A stretch of 64,000 bases of DNA from Undaria pinnatifida (GCA_012845835.1 JABAKD010000022.1:62001-126000), one strand, 5' to 3'. Shown: positions 22,331 to 32,620, counted from the first letter of the stretch. Translations and numbers: made by a program. Notes: generated from the sequence alone by a model not told the origin.

Positions 22331-24640
22331 CGCTGATTAGTTAGGCTGCTCATTGACATGGTGGTATTACGGTTGCTATCGGTTGCTATTGTTTCGCTCC
22401 TCGCTAGCAATATATCGCTTCCATAGGCACGGCGGTGCCAGCGGGCTTTGCGTCGCTGACGTCGGTACGGCAGTACCAGCGGTTTTTGTTCCGCTGGCCT
22501 CGGTACGTTGTGCTGCCACCTCTCTGGTCGCTGGTTGGGTGTAGTGGATATATGGATCGGCTTTGCCGGGAATATGTTGTCTTGCCAGTTGCTGAGGTAC
22601 ACAGATGGTTCGGCTGTCTTCATTGCCGCGGCTGACTTTCGGATCGCGGCTGAGTTACAGCGATGGCGGACATGGGTCAGCGTTGCGACCGCTATACCAC
22701 TCGTTACTGTTGATATACACTTCATGCTGACGCAGATTAATCAGAGGCGACTGCGTGTGTCGCGGCTTGCGGGGTTACACAGCTAGGGTTGGTGTGCTGA
22801 CAATGTCGTTGCAGTCGATACGGCATATATCTCGGATGCCGATGCCGCTTCTCCCTTGTCTTCTCACCGACGCGCGCGGGTTACGGTTTAATAATGGGCG
22901 GGGCTACCATGTGGCAGATCAACCCGCTTCTGCTGCGAGAGATAGAGACTTTGCGAAACAAGATCGGAACGAACTCATGGGCTAACTTCGCTGGTTGCTG
23001 GTTGGTTGCGGTTAACACACGTATCTTGCTGGTTGCTGTGTTCATCCAGATGTTGACAATTATCTTCGTGCCGCTACTGATTCACGAGTCGCGGTTGAGA
23101 CACAGTTGTTGGTGACATGGGTCAGGGTGGCGACCGCTATACCGACCGCTATACCGACCGCTGTACCTCTCTTTACTGTGGATATACAGTTCATGCTGAT
23201 GCAGTTTCATCAGGGATGGCTGCATGTTTCGCTGTCGCGGTGGTTACACAGCTATCGTTGACGCGCAGATCGAACAGTTATCACTGGCTCGGCTGCACCA
23301 GATGCTTTTGCTTTGCGGATTGCTGTGGGTACTAATACCCCCTTTGGGACTTCGGAGAGCAACGTTGACGAACATAACTGGCAATTGCAGGGTCAGCCAC
23401 ACGACGCTACACGGAGTGCTAGCTTAAGGAGTGGGAATTTTCATGTGCGACTCCAACGCAAGAAGCTGCGCGATACGCGCGTAGCATGACACACCGTGTG
23501 CTACGCACTCATGCTATGACAATGACCGCCTTTCTTACTTGTTCTATCGCTATGCGTGGGCTCCGAAAGGGGTAATGTCGGTATTAATGTGGGTATACCG
23601 CTGTCGCTGACACACGGCTGTGTGGATATGCAACCATCATTGGCACTGTTGTGCCAGAGATGGTTTCACTTTGCTGATCGCTGTTGATATACAGCTGTGC
23701 CAAAAGTGCTTTCGCTTTGCGGGTTGCTAACATACAGCTATTGCCCACACTGATGTGTTGTCGCTGTTGCCTCGCTAGTCGCCGTTGATAGTCGTTGATC
23801 ACTGTCGCTGTTAATATACAGCGGTTGATGGCACGGCTGTCATATTGGCTGTTTCGTCGCTGATTGCTGTTATACGACGATCTCCGGCGCGGGCTATTGA
23901 CTGTTGCTTCGCTGATCAATGTTGGTATACAACAATCTCCGGCGCAGCCGTGCCGGAGCTGCTTTGCGTGACTGCTGACGTGGCTGGGGTATGGTTGCGG
24001 TGGCTTCGCTAGTCGCTGTCGGTATACAGCAATCACGCACGGTTGTGCCAGAGGCTCTACTTCGCTGACCTCGGCGTGGCAGTGCCAAGGGCTTCTGGTT
24101 GGCGGATCTCGGCCCGGCGGTGCTGGAGGCTTTGGTTTTGCTATCTCTATAGATATACAGCTATGACTGGCACGGCGGTGTTATCTCTGGGCCGCTGCAG
24201 TTGATTTGCTTGTTGCTGATGATAGTTTCTGGGTGCTGTATCAATATATAAAAGCTGTCGATCACACGACTGCGTCCATACATAATGGCCGCTGCTTCGT
24301 GGATTGAGATTGTTATACCATCATGGCTAGCACGGCGGTGCCGGAGATGCTTTTGCCTAGCTGATTGCTGATGTCAAACAGATACTGACGCCTGTCTTCG
24401 TCGCCGCTATGCTTCGCAAGTCGCGGTTGACAAACAGTTATGGCTGACATGGGGTCAGAGTTGGGCCCGCTATACCGCTAGTTACTCTGTCAATATACAT
24501 GTAATGCTTACGCAGTTTTATCAGAGGTGATAGTGTGTATCGCTGGTGGCAGTGATTACACATCTATGGTTGATGTGCTGACAACGTGCTTACAGTCGAC
24601 ACTGCATACATTTCAACGGATACCGAGACGGCTGCCCCCA
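22330..24640 (+). repeat. Decayed satellite and flank, block 1
   Basis: Satellite motifs (TTGATATACAGCTGTGCC, GGCACGGCGGTGCC) become sparse and mixed with other sequence, yet the whole stretch is colinear with 44990-47340. Examples are ATGTGGCAGATCAACCCGCT at 22910/45609 and GGCAATTGCAGGGTCAGCCA at 23381/46079. Frames are interrupted differently in the two blocks, which argues against coding. Confidence 0.7.
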
Positions 24641-25180
24641 TGTCTTCCTACCTACGCGCGGGGGCTACGGTTTGACAACGGGCGGGTGTCGCGGTGTGGC
24701 GGGTAAACCCGCTTCTGCTGCGAGGACTCGACACGCTAAATATAGCTCGTTCGCAACCCAGTACAGGTACCTTTCGACGGCCCCATCCCCGGGTCCCTCT
24801 CCACGTGAATTGGGCGTACATGCACCGACAGGGTGTACGCCGCGACGGGTGGGTGGGCGCATCGCTGGCCCAGCAGCCCCCAACCCCCCCCCGATCTGGG
24901 CGCTGCGGGGATAAGAACGCAACGCCCGCGCGCCAGGGGAGTCGGAGGTCGGGACGGGGTCGGGGTCGCGACGGGTGGGTGGGCGCATCGCTGGCCCAGC
25001 AGCCCCCAACCCCCCCCCGATCTGGGCGCTGCGGGGATAAGAACGCAACGCCCGCGCGCCAGGGGAGTCGGAGGTCGGGACGGGGTCGGGGTCGCCGGGG
25101 AGGCGGCGACCGCGGCCTACTCGCTTCTCCTGCCATTCCGCCGCCCGCCCCCGGTCCGCCCGGGCGATAGCTGAGCGGGC
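24640..25180 (+). repeat. GC-rich segment with tandem 126-bp duplication
   Basis: From CGACGGGTGGGTGGGCGCAT the unit occurs twice in block 1 (24843 and 24969, essentially identical). It occurs once in block 2 (47550-47675). Overlapping frames are open on both strands because of high GC. The duplication therefore happened after the blocks separated, or was lost in block 2. Confidence 0.85.
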
Positions 25181-25530
25181 TGACTATAAATCTCAGTTGC
25201 AGGCCCTGTGTAATTTTCATTTTTATTTGATTTTTATTTTTTTTGCCAGCTACTGATAGTATCGCAGACACATGCGTGACTCATGGCAGCTGTTCCTATT
25301 TCGTTACATCGTAATTTCGCTGTTAGGTAATGGTAGGTAGGAGTGGCCCGGAGTCGCGCTGTTAGTGTCTGTGCTACCGTCAGGTTTTCTCGATGGGTTG
25401 GCTGGACACACAGCATCACTTCGACGCTCGCTTAGTTGTTTAGCAGAACAAGGGGCGTGAAATGTTTCCCCCCGGTTCTAACGTACGATGCTGTGTATTG
25501 ACATTCAGATAGTCTTGTATTGGTATTCGC
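25180..25530 (+). other. Spacer shared by both blocks
   Basis: It is colinear with 47765-48080 (GACACATGCGTGACTC.TGGC, GGCCCGGAGTCGCGCTGTTA). No gene, RNA or motif is recognised. Confidence 0.4.
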
Positions 25531-25567
25531 GGTAGGTGGGCGTGGATGAATGGCTCTGGCACCTAAA

Positions 25568-26139
25568 TCATCGCCAGACGGGCGTGCGGCCTATTCTACC
25601 CTCAATTCCACAGCTTTCCGCCGAACATCGGTGGGGGGACACATGGGCGATTCTCAACCCCTCGCCCACATTGCCTGTTTCGGCAGACGTATTTAGGGAC
25701 CCGATGCAATGGCCGCTCCGACGGTGGTCGTGGCATGCCCCGGCGTAGGACGCCGGCGCGGGGGGGAGCGCGTTTGTGCCGGGTTTCGTGCGCAAACACG
25801 AAGCGGTTTGGGACGAACTCGTCCTGCAGGAACACCCACTCCGTGACGAGCTTACATCATGCTGATGTTTGGAACATGGAACAAGCAGTACCGAGGTACC
25901 ATGTATGTTTTACGGTGACTACTGCTGCTCTTACGGGTAGCACCTATCAAACCAGTGACGGTGCTTCTAAGCGAACGCAAAAGTAGGCTAATCCTAATTG
26001 ATTTACCACACCCGCCGGTCCTTCGCCTCGTGCACGCCACTGTATGAAAACAATTTTTAAGAAGATTGGGTGAGGCGACGACCCCAGTCCGGTAGCCGAT
26101 GCAAAGTATAAGAAGCAATGGAAGTATGGTTAGGCCCAC
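25568..26139 (-). pseudogene. Broken copy of the minus-strand frame kept open in block 2
   Basis: Two minus-strand frames (26139-25852 and 25795-25568) together correspond to the single 190-codon frame at 48691-48119. They are separated by a stop and a length difference near 25850. Shared peptides are CTRRRTGGCGKSIRISLLLR and SLNTSAETGNVGEGLRIAHV. The protein is not recognised, and it may be non-coding sequence that happens to stay open. Confidence 0.35.
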
Positions 26140-26177
26140 AGGCTGGGGGAGGAGGCCTCATCTAATCCAATACTTTA

Positions 26178-26550
26178 AATGATCGGTGAAGCCGCAGAAG
26201 AATACTGCAGTAAAATCGGGTTTCCAGAAAATGAGACATCGATGGTACGGAGGTGGCTCCATGATTTGGAACCGGTGAATCACTTGGAGAATCTAGGTCA
26301 CATCGATCATTCTGCATGTTTCCCACGAACCCAAAGCCAGAGAACATACGTTGAATGAGAAATACTGACCATCCCACCCACCCAGCTCATGCATGCAGTA
26401 GTTTCTTGTTTTACAACATTTGCGGACCGGAGAAGTCTGCGAGCGCCTTGCCACACTCAACCCCGTGCGAAAGCAACCAGAGATGTCTTCAAATGGATCC
26501 AAGATTGGAACAAAGCTGTTGGTTCCGGCCTACTTGAGCCTATCTGAGGC
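26178..26550 (+). pseudogene. Longer gene fragment at right end of block 1
   Basis: An ATG at 26178 opens MIGEAAEEYCSKIGFPENET and continues through RRWLHDLEPVNHLENLGHID to TQSQRTYVE, then a TGA at about 26356. The frame downstream still matches block 2 (RSLRAPCHTQP, then RDVFKWIQDWNKAVGSGLLE). The TGA is a disabling mutation in this copy, while block 2 has a different stop (TAA) further upstream. An unrecognised protein, ancestrally over 115 residues. It could be a domain from a host gene or a mobile element. Confidence 0.6.
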
Positions 26551-26714
26551 ACAGTACCGGAGCCACAACCATTGTCTTCAACCCCCGCCCAACGGGCAAG
26601 AACAAGAGGAAGCAGAAACCATTTCGGACCACCCTAGACATCCTGCGTGCTCAGTAGCTGCTGCGCCGTGTTTTGTTTATTTTATTATATTTATTTTATT
26701 TTCCAGGATTACAG

Positions 26715-26782
26715 CCGCGCTGAGCGCTCAGCGCGGATGTAGATTCCGGGCGAGGCCCTCCTGCTTCGGGGCAGGAGGCCTC
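26715..26782. repeat. Perfect 22-bp palindrome followed by a hairpin
   Basis: 26715-26736 is a perfect palindrome centred on GAGCGCTC. At about 26751-26782, GAGGCCCTCCTGC pairs with GCAGGAGGCCTC across a TTCGGG loop with one bulge. Block 2 has the same pair at ~49303-49370 with one mismatch in the palindrome. This could be a structured RNA 3' end or a recombination hotspot. No function is shown. Confidence 0.75.
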
Positions 26783-26839
26783 ATCTAATCCAATACTTAC
26801 TTTAAATGATCGGTGAAGCCGCAGAAGAATACTGCAGTA

Positions 26840-27840
26840 CTACTACGAATAACACTCCATCTACCAGATAGCAACAAGTGGCAGCATAATAATAACGTTC
26901 GAGGAACTGAATGGCGAAGGCAGCGACACCGTGTCGCACGCCAAGAATACCATCATCAGCAAGTAGGCTATCTCCCGTGGCCAGGGGTTTTGTTAGTGGG
27001 TGAGCTTGCGCAAGTCCCACACTACCCGGAAAGATGACATTCCGGGTGGCTATCTCCACCGAACCTGACCCTCAGGGGACAGGCCGGGTCGACATACACA
27101 CGCACCCGTATACAACGGCAGCTTGCGCTGCCGGGGTTGTAACGAGGACCAATGATAGGGACAGCTTACGCTATACCTACAATGGGACTCGAAGGGTGCG
27201 CCAGCTAGCGTTGGGCTGCGAAAGCAACTGAGTTAAATCGACACACGACGCGTATGAAAATACGCGGAAGTGTGGTGAGCTAAAGCTTTATTTTTCCCCA
27301 TCCGCCGGAGGATAAAAAAAAAAAAAAAAAAAAAAAAATCATCAGCAAGTCCCTCCACGATCAGACTATACACACAGAGACAGTCGGTCTGCGAGCCTCG
27401 GATCTAGATACTATCATGTGTGGTGTAGCAGAAGCTGGCTCAGTAAGCGCCTCTCAGTGGCTACGTATAGAACATGCAGCATACATGGCCACCCCTGGAT
27501 GCTTGGTTGAGTCCAAACGTCAAGAAACGCACTCGAAACGTCTCTTCGTGGCCAGACGAGAGAGTCAGTTTTGGTACGCTCAGATTTATCTAAGCGAAAT
27601 ATGATAAGCTCGGAATCGAATTCACGCAAGTAACGGCAGAAGTAAGTATAGTCCACTGTTAGACTGTTGGTCTGTATCGATCTCTTGGCATTAATTTACG
27701 TTCTACACGCGTACACTAACCATGTGTTATGTGGTAACGGTTTTTTTCTCTATCGGATATTGAATCGAACAAGTCGAAGTGTTACCCTGCCCTACCCGAA
27801 ACATGTATGCCGGCGATGCCGGCATCCATGAGGACCCCTT
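26840..27840 (+). pseudogene. Coding fragment paralogous to 10.45-11.17 kb, split by a retroposon
   Basis: The plus strand encodes ELNGEGSDTVSHAKN up to the insertion at 26965. Beyond it come SLHDQTIHTETVGLRAS, then CGVAEAGSVSASQWLRIEHA and RQETHSKRLFVARRESQFW. The minus strand at 10.7-11.03 kb encodes the same peptides without interruption. Downstream similarity continues to CCCTGCCCTACCCGAA at ~27790, followed by a GCCGGC-N-ATGCCGGC hairpin. The protein family is not recognised. Confidence 0.5.
26965..27337 (+). mobile_element. Poly(A) retroposon with 13-bp target duplication
   Basis: The 373-bp insert ends in a run of about 24 A and is flanked by perfect ATCATCAGCAAGT at 26952-26964 and 27338-27350. 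Its last ~110 bases (GAGCTAAAGCTTTATTTTTC, CCATCCGCCGGAGGAT) are shared with shorter copies at 34590-34720 and 36982-37059. Variable 5' truncation plus poly(A) and target duplications are the marks of LINE-driven retroposition. No reverse transcriptase frame is present, so it is a SINE or the 3' end of a LINE. A paralogous empty site lies near 10.98 kb. Confidence 0.88.
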
Positions 27841-28120
27841 GTATAGTATACAACAGATCCAAGTGGTTGTGTTGTATTCATAGACTATACTAACAACATA
27901 AATTGGCAGGCATGGTTGTTCGTGTATACCGCAGGTGTGCCCATATGGCCAAGGTCCCCAATCGTTGTCTATAGGTCAGGTGACACCGCCGTCGTTTAGA
28001 CTAGTAGTAATCTGACCAAACATGTATTCATACCATGGTACACCGAGTTAATGTGAGAACAACAACAACATCGTAAAGAAAGGGTGCATCAAGTAGAAAA
28101 CATACCTTACTGACCATTCG
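27840..28120 (+). other. Unassigned spacer
   Basis: No gene or repeat recognised. Open frames are short. Confidence 0.35.
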
Positions 28121-28127
28121 TACCAGT

Positions 28128-28623
28128 GTGTGTGTGTGTGTGTTCTTCACATTAAACCGTTCTTCTACTCGTCGACATCCAGCACACCCAGTGTCCGTAC
28201 TGATTCTTCACCCTAGAAAGATCAGCTCTGTGGTCACAAGCCACGACACAGAGATAATGCATCGTAATGCATTCGACAACGCAATGTCATGCCCTAGTAC
28301 TGGGTACGACAGGCACAACATACATACGTCAGCAACAGAAATACATTGGAAGAGAGAAATACGAAATAAACAAAAACAAAAACAAAAACAAAAACAAAAA
28401 ACAAAAAACAAAATAAGAAAACAAATAAAAACAAAGGTAAAAATAAAACAAAAAATGAAACAAACAAAATGAAGGGGAAATCGAAGAAACAACCCAACCG
28501 CAAAGGAGAGCCAAAGCTCGGAAAAAAAACATAATAAAATGAAATAAAATAAAGTAAAGTAAAACCAAAATAAGATAATCCGAACACGAGCCAAAAACCT
28601 GGACACGCAAGGAGGGAACAAAG
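28128..28623 (-). mobile_element. Retroposon family with (AC)n 3' tail, copy 1
   Basis: Read on the minus strand it starts TTTGTTCCCTCCTTGCGTGT, passes through a (TTTTTG)n stretch, and ends in (AC)n at 28128. It is nearly identical to 35808-36293 (plus strand), and its 3' half matches 31647-31910. ACCAGT at 28122-28127 and 28624-28629 is a possible 6-bp target duplication. The 156-codon phenylalanine-rich frame is a product of the T-rich sequence. Confidence 0.75.
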
Positions 28624-28639
28624 ACCAGTACTCGTATTG

Positions 28640-28960
28640 CACGGAAATAAAAAAATGACTAGTATGAATAGTATACACTCAGCTTTAACGTGGAAACAAC
28701 ATCATGAGGCAGCCGCCAAAACCGCGGTTGCTGGCAATGCATTGAAGGTACACAAGACGGACCCATTGGATGGCGTCTCCATGCTTGCCGTTCGGTGTTT
28801 CGTTGGATTTTTCGGAAGTTGGTGTGTGGATATTGTGGAAGAATGAGGCGGGGGGGGTTATTCTTGTTGGCAATACTACCACTGCCTCTCACTAGTATCA
28901 CTACTAATCGTACTGCCGTGACGCTTTTCTCCTCCTATCCTTCCTTTTTTCCCGTAATTC
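28640..28960 (+). other. Unassigned spacer
   Basis: No convincing gene. Short frames occur on both strands without motifs. Confidence 0.35.
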
Positions 28961-28964
28961 ATAA

Positions 28965-29205
28965 AAAATATTGATACACTCCATCCAGCTGTGAGATCCA
29001 AGTTTTTGTCGAAATTCATCTTGGCAAGCTGTGTGTGATACTCCGATCGCGCGTATTACTGGGTGTGTCCTCATTAAGGATATAGGTCGGCGACTCCCCT
29101 CGGAACTACAGTGTAGCTTGTGCCTGGGTCAACAGGGTGATGTTTGACAGTCTGTGCGCGGAAACTATGAAACCCGTTTTTGAGGGGGACAAAAATCTGA
29201 CAGCT
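28965..29205 (+). repeat. Family G terminal segment, plus orientation
   Basis: The conserved ~240-bp end runs from GATACACTCCATCCAGCTGT to GACAAAAATCTGACAGCTGT. It then breaks off at GCGCGGCC where unrelated sequence begins. Family G interior sequence resumes at ~30490, so the intervening 1.28 kb may be an insertion. Confidence 0.8.
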
Positions 29206-30485
29206 GTTAAGCGCGGCCGTGGCCAGTTGACTTCCAAGCCACCACCGCTTCTCGATAGTTCTTCATTTTTTTGAGGTATGAGTTTTGCGTCTTTGTCTTT
29301 GGGTCGTTCGTAGTGTCCTGAGGGTCTTCATCGAGTTTTGGGGCGGTTCTTTCCATTTTTTTTTTCTGTCCTGCCGAACCCCCTGCTCAGTGCCGGGTCA
29401 GGGTTCGGGTAAAACGCCGCTATCTGAGGCGCGGGGCTGTCGCCTTTTTGTCATTGTTCAAATTCGCCCTGCCGACGCCCTCCTCAGCCCAGAGCCGGGG
29501 GGCGACCAGTGTACGGATCTGTGTGTCTTTTATGTTTTGTGTGTTGTATTTGTTCTGCTTTGGTTTTTTTTTCGTCTGAACACTTCCTCCCCTAGCGGGG
29601 CTGTAGGTGTTGACACCTTCCATCCCGGGTATTCGTCGTTTCCTCGTCTAAACCCCCGCCTTGCCGATGGCCCGCGGGAGGTTTTTCGCATGAATTCTCC
29701 CTTGTGTTAGCGCCTGTGTTCCTCTCCATATCGACGAGGGCTCCCCTCGCCCTAGTACCTTTTCTGTGGTTGGTTTACCGTAGAGCTTTTCCTGCCCCCC
29801 CCGCCACACCGGCGGCATGCGGCAGGTTCTAGAGCCTTTTCTGCCACCCCCGCCACAACGGCGGCATACGGCAGGTTTTTGATGGGTGGCTATTGCCTTG
29901 CTGTAGGGTCTGCTTTTCTTTCTACTGCTTTTCTTCGCGTGTTCCTGGCTCCATAGCCAGACGGTTAGAGGTGTGGGAGTGGGTTTTGAGGAGCCGCATC
30001 TTCGACTCATGGTCTAGTTCGTAGAACCGGAGTTTCCCCGAATCTCCCATATTTCTGCATATGCGACTCATCAGGGTGGGCTAGTGTTAAGATACGGCCT
30101 CGAAAGGCCTGTAAGTATCCGAACTTGAGACCATTTGGATGGGTTTCGTATGATAAGGTTGGCGGTTTATATTCGGGGAAGTTAGGAATTAGATCGGAGG
30201 CACGTGCCTCCGATCTCAGAAGCTATCCCGGGCTCTGGTGGAAACGAATAAAGCTACATCTCTACGAAGGAACGAAAGTGAGTACTCTCCGAAGACCTGC
30301 TCAATTGGCAGACCTGCAGGGGGCACTCTGTGTCCCCCACCCTTTAATTTCACACAGCTGTGTGTGACACGCACCAGTATAATATGTATATCCTGTATGT
30401 TGTATAAATATCATTATATAGTAGTCGCAGCAGTTGTAGTAGCAGTAGTAGTGTGACCTGTGAGGGGAGGGGGGCGGGTATAGGG
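29206..30485 (+). other. 1.28-kb segment interrupting a family G copy
   Basis: The segment begins GCGCGGCCGTGGCCAG and has its own composition. Inside are a twofold ~50-bp repeat (29782-29880, each with CTGCC..CGGCAG) and a 26-bp perfect palindrome (30191-30216). A 141-codon plus frame (29285-29710) and a 120-codon minus frame (30010-29648) overlap, and neither has a motif. No flanking duplication was found. It could be an unclassified non-autonomous element. Confidence 0.45.
30191..30216. repeat. Perfect 26-bp palindrome centred on CACGTG
   Basis: AGATCGGAGGCAC is followed immediately by its exact reverse complement. The centre is an E-box-type CACGTG. A perfect palindrome of this length is improbable by chance and could mark a protein-binding or cruciform site. 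Confidence 0.9.
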
Positions 30486-30489
30486 TTAG

Positions 30490-31310
30490 GGATAGGTCGC
30501 AAAAATGAGTAGGAGCTTACTGCACGCGTATACTCGTATACTGATACTAGTACGTGATGGTAGGGGTGGCGGGTAAGGGGGTGGGGGGTTAATTGAAAAT
30601 TCAAGACCGTGTAAATGAATTGGAGCTACTGCATGCGTGGCTCGAAAGGTAAAAGAGACGATATCACCTGTCGAGTAGTGTTTATAACTCTTGCGGATTT
30701 TGATTTTTGGTGGGGTCGACGGGGAGAAAGGAGAGAGGGGGGGGTTGATGGGGGGGCGAGGGGGTGGAGCCGTTGTTGGAGGGGAGGAAAAGGGGTTGAT
30801 AGGGGAGAGGGGGGGGGGGAGGTTGTTCGCGCGCGGGGGGAGGGGGGGGGGGGGAGGCGAGCAAAACATTCTACCTGCTGCATGCTAAATGCAGATTGAT
30901 TATGCCCGATCCCTTCGTTTCGTATCGTTTCGTTTTGTTTCGTTTTGTTTCGTTTCGTTTCGTTTCGTTTCGTTTGAGGTGGGACCAAGGCTACTGTGGG
31001 GGGGGTACCCTCACCTAACCCTTACCTTACCTCCATACAAGGTCTTCGCCGTCGGGTTTGTTTGTGCTACTAGCACGAGTGACTCAACACCTCACGGGAC
31101 AAACTATTTACGCTGACTTTTGGACGTAGCGTGGCTTACCATTCATTTGCAGATTGATATCAAAGTGTAGAGCAGCACCAACGGTTATGACCGCACAGGG
31201 TCAGGGGGGTTACTCGCTCGAGTGACCTCGATCCACTGCCGAAACGGCCACCAAAACAGACCCTAATTTATAATTTGTGGTACCGCAGCCTGGGTCGTGT
31301 AAAATAGCAA
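30490..31310 (+). repeat. Family G internal part with G-rich tract
   Basis: Landmarks match 2990-3540 and 4500-4950: GGAGCTTACTGCACGCG, GAATTGGAGCTACTGCATGC, GATATCACCTGTCGAGTAG, and GATTTTTGGTGGGG. The G-rich tract spans 30715-30860. The 31160-31260 part matches 3450-3540. No gene. Confidence 0.7.
30905..30975 (+). repeat. (CGTTT)n microsatellite
   Basis: Fourteen or so TTTCG/TTTTG pentamers run from 30905 to 30975, the last six perfect. It lies at the point where the 3-kb family G copy has no such repeat. Confidence 0.9.
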
Positions 31311-31640
31311 AGCAATTAGTACGTCGTGTTGTTTTGACGTTGTTAATGATACAGTTAATAGGGGGAATTCCCGTGTAGGATTGATGATACTACCAATATA
31401 CTAAGTAGTACTTATTATGGAATGCTGTCGTTCTGTTGATTGTTCTGTATGTATGTGCGCTGGTTTGAATAATTGAAGACCGTCTAGATGAATATGCGTT
31501 GTTGGTGTCACCTGGTCACCTAAGCTAACGACAGCCTTTAGGGACCCTAGTCTTCTAGGTACACCTCCTACCACCGTTAATAACGTTAATAGGGTTAAAT
31601 AGCGTTCATAGGGTTAGATAGCGTTATTCGAACATACAGC
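31310..31640 (+). other. Unassigned spacer
   Basis: No gene. It contains short local repeats of the form (G/C)GTTAATAGGGTTA near 31580-31620. Confidence 0.4.
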
Positions 31641-31646
31641 AGTACT

Positions 31647-31910
31647 GTTTTTTTTGTTTTTGTTTTTGTTTTTGTTTATTTCGTATTTCTCTCTTCCAAT
31701 GTATTTCTGTTGCTGACGTATGTATGTTGTGCCTGTCGTACCCAGTACTAGGGCATGACATTGCGTTGTCGAATGCATTACGATGCATTATCTCTGTGTC
31801 GTGGCTTGTGACCACAGAGCTGATCTTTCTAGGGTGAAGAATCAGTACGGACACTGGGTGTGCTGGATGTCGACGAGTAGAAGAACGGTTTAATGTGAAG
31901 AACACACACA
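31647..31910 (+). mobile_element. Retroposon with (AC)n tail, 5'-truncated copy 2
   Basis: It starts inside the (TTTTTG)n stretch of the family and ends at the (AC)n tail. It matches the 3' half of copies at 28128-28623 and 35808-36293. A perfect 7-bp CAGTACT lies on both sides (31640-31646 and 31911-31917). 5' truncation with target duplication indicates target-primed retroposition. Confidence 0.85.
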
Positions 31911-31917
31911 CAGTACT

Positions 31918-32310
31918 TGTAGTACATTCCTGTTGTGTGTAACCCGACAATCATGCCTGGCCATCTAGCTACCAGGTACCAGCCATGTTATAAGCATATT
32001 ATTGATATATACGGAGTAGTATATTATGACGATGGGTTGAAGGTCGTACCTACGGGGTATTGCCATGCAGGGATAGAGAATGACTCTATACGATAGCTCC
32101 ACCAAAAAAAACGATTATTTTCTTTAACGAACCTTTCGTCCCTGCTCGTCACAAGGAAGAATGGTATGAAAACACACATAGATTTATTTTCCTGTTTGCA
32201 AGGGACTACGAGGGAGGTCGGAGGGGCAAGGTGCACCGTATGTAAGGGGATAGGGCCGGAAGCTGGTTGCTAAACAGTCGGTTTCGATGAAGAAAAGGTT
32301 AGGGGGCTAC
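31918..32310 (+). other. Unassigned spacer
   Basis: No gene or repeat recognised. Short frames only. Confidence 0.35.
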
Positions 32311-32385
32311 GGTACCGGTACCAGTACCGGTACCAGTACCGGTACCAGTACCGGTAATAATGGTACCGGTACCAGTAATGGTACC
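32311..32385 (+). repeat. GGTACC-based minisatellite (12-bp unit)
   Basis: The unit GGTACCGGTACCA repeats with variants from 32311, interrupted once by AATAAT. It is rich in KpnI-type palindromes. Confidence 0.9.
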
Positions 32386-32620
32386 GTACAACGAATCTAC
32401 GTAGGGTGGTTGGAGTTAGGGTTAGTTCCATGCATGCATGGTGAAAAACACAATAATGTAGCAGGGAGTAAACACAACAGTCGCAACTCATCAGGGTAGA
32501 TAAAGTGAAATGCTAGCTGACCGTGTACGAGAATACCACAAAACGAGCCAGACAAAATAGACTAGACTATAAACAAAAATAAACTATGAAGAAGCGGTAA
32601 AGCTTATCACTTTTTCGGAA

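Larger units (their letters stand above)
15954..26366 (+). repeat. Composite block 1 (satellite plus flanks), ~10.4 kb
   Basis: The block is colinear with 40563-48930. In order it holds the gene fragment, a CGGTACTTGTA-containing segment, a satellite array, decayed satellite, a GC-rich segment, a minus-strand open frame, and a second copy of the gene fragment in the same orientation. Internal lengths differ because the satellite has expanded or contracted. The two blocks are in direct orientation about 24.6 kb apart, so this is a segmental duplication. Confidence 0.8.
26155..26840 (+). repeat. ~60-bp direct repeats flanking a ~620-bp segment
   Basis: GGCCTCATCTAATCCAATAC through GAAGAATACTGCAG occurs at about 26156-26211 and again at about 26779-26839. 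After the shared CAG the two copies diverge. Block 2 has the same pair at 48710 and 49369. The segment between carries the gene fragment and ends in a palindrome and hairpin. Confidence 0.75.

Noticed and set aside
24648-25271. 207-codon minus-strand protein in the GC-rich segment
   Set aside because: Several overlapping frames are open on both strands because of GC content, and part is a 126-bp DNA duplication. Block 2 does not keep the same frame length.
28208-28678. 156-codon membrane-like protein on the minus strand
   Set aside because: Phenylalanine and cysteine runs come from (TTTTTG)n. The sequence is a retroposon present in three copies with no conserved frame start.
29285-29710. 141-codon plus-strand gene
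   Set aside because: Overlapped by a minus-strand frame, with no domain, and located in a segment that looks inserted.
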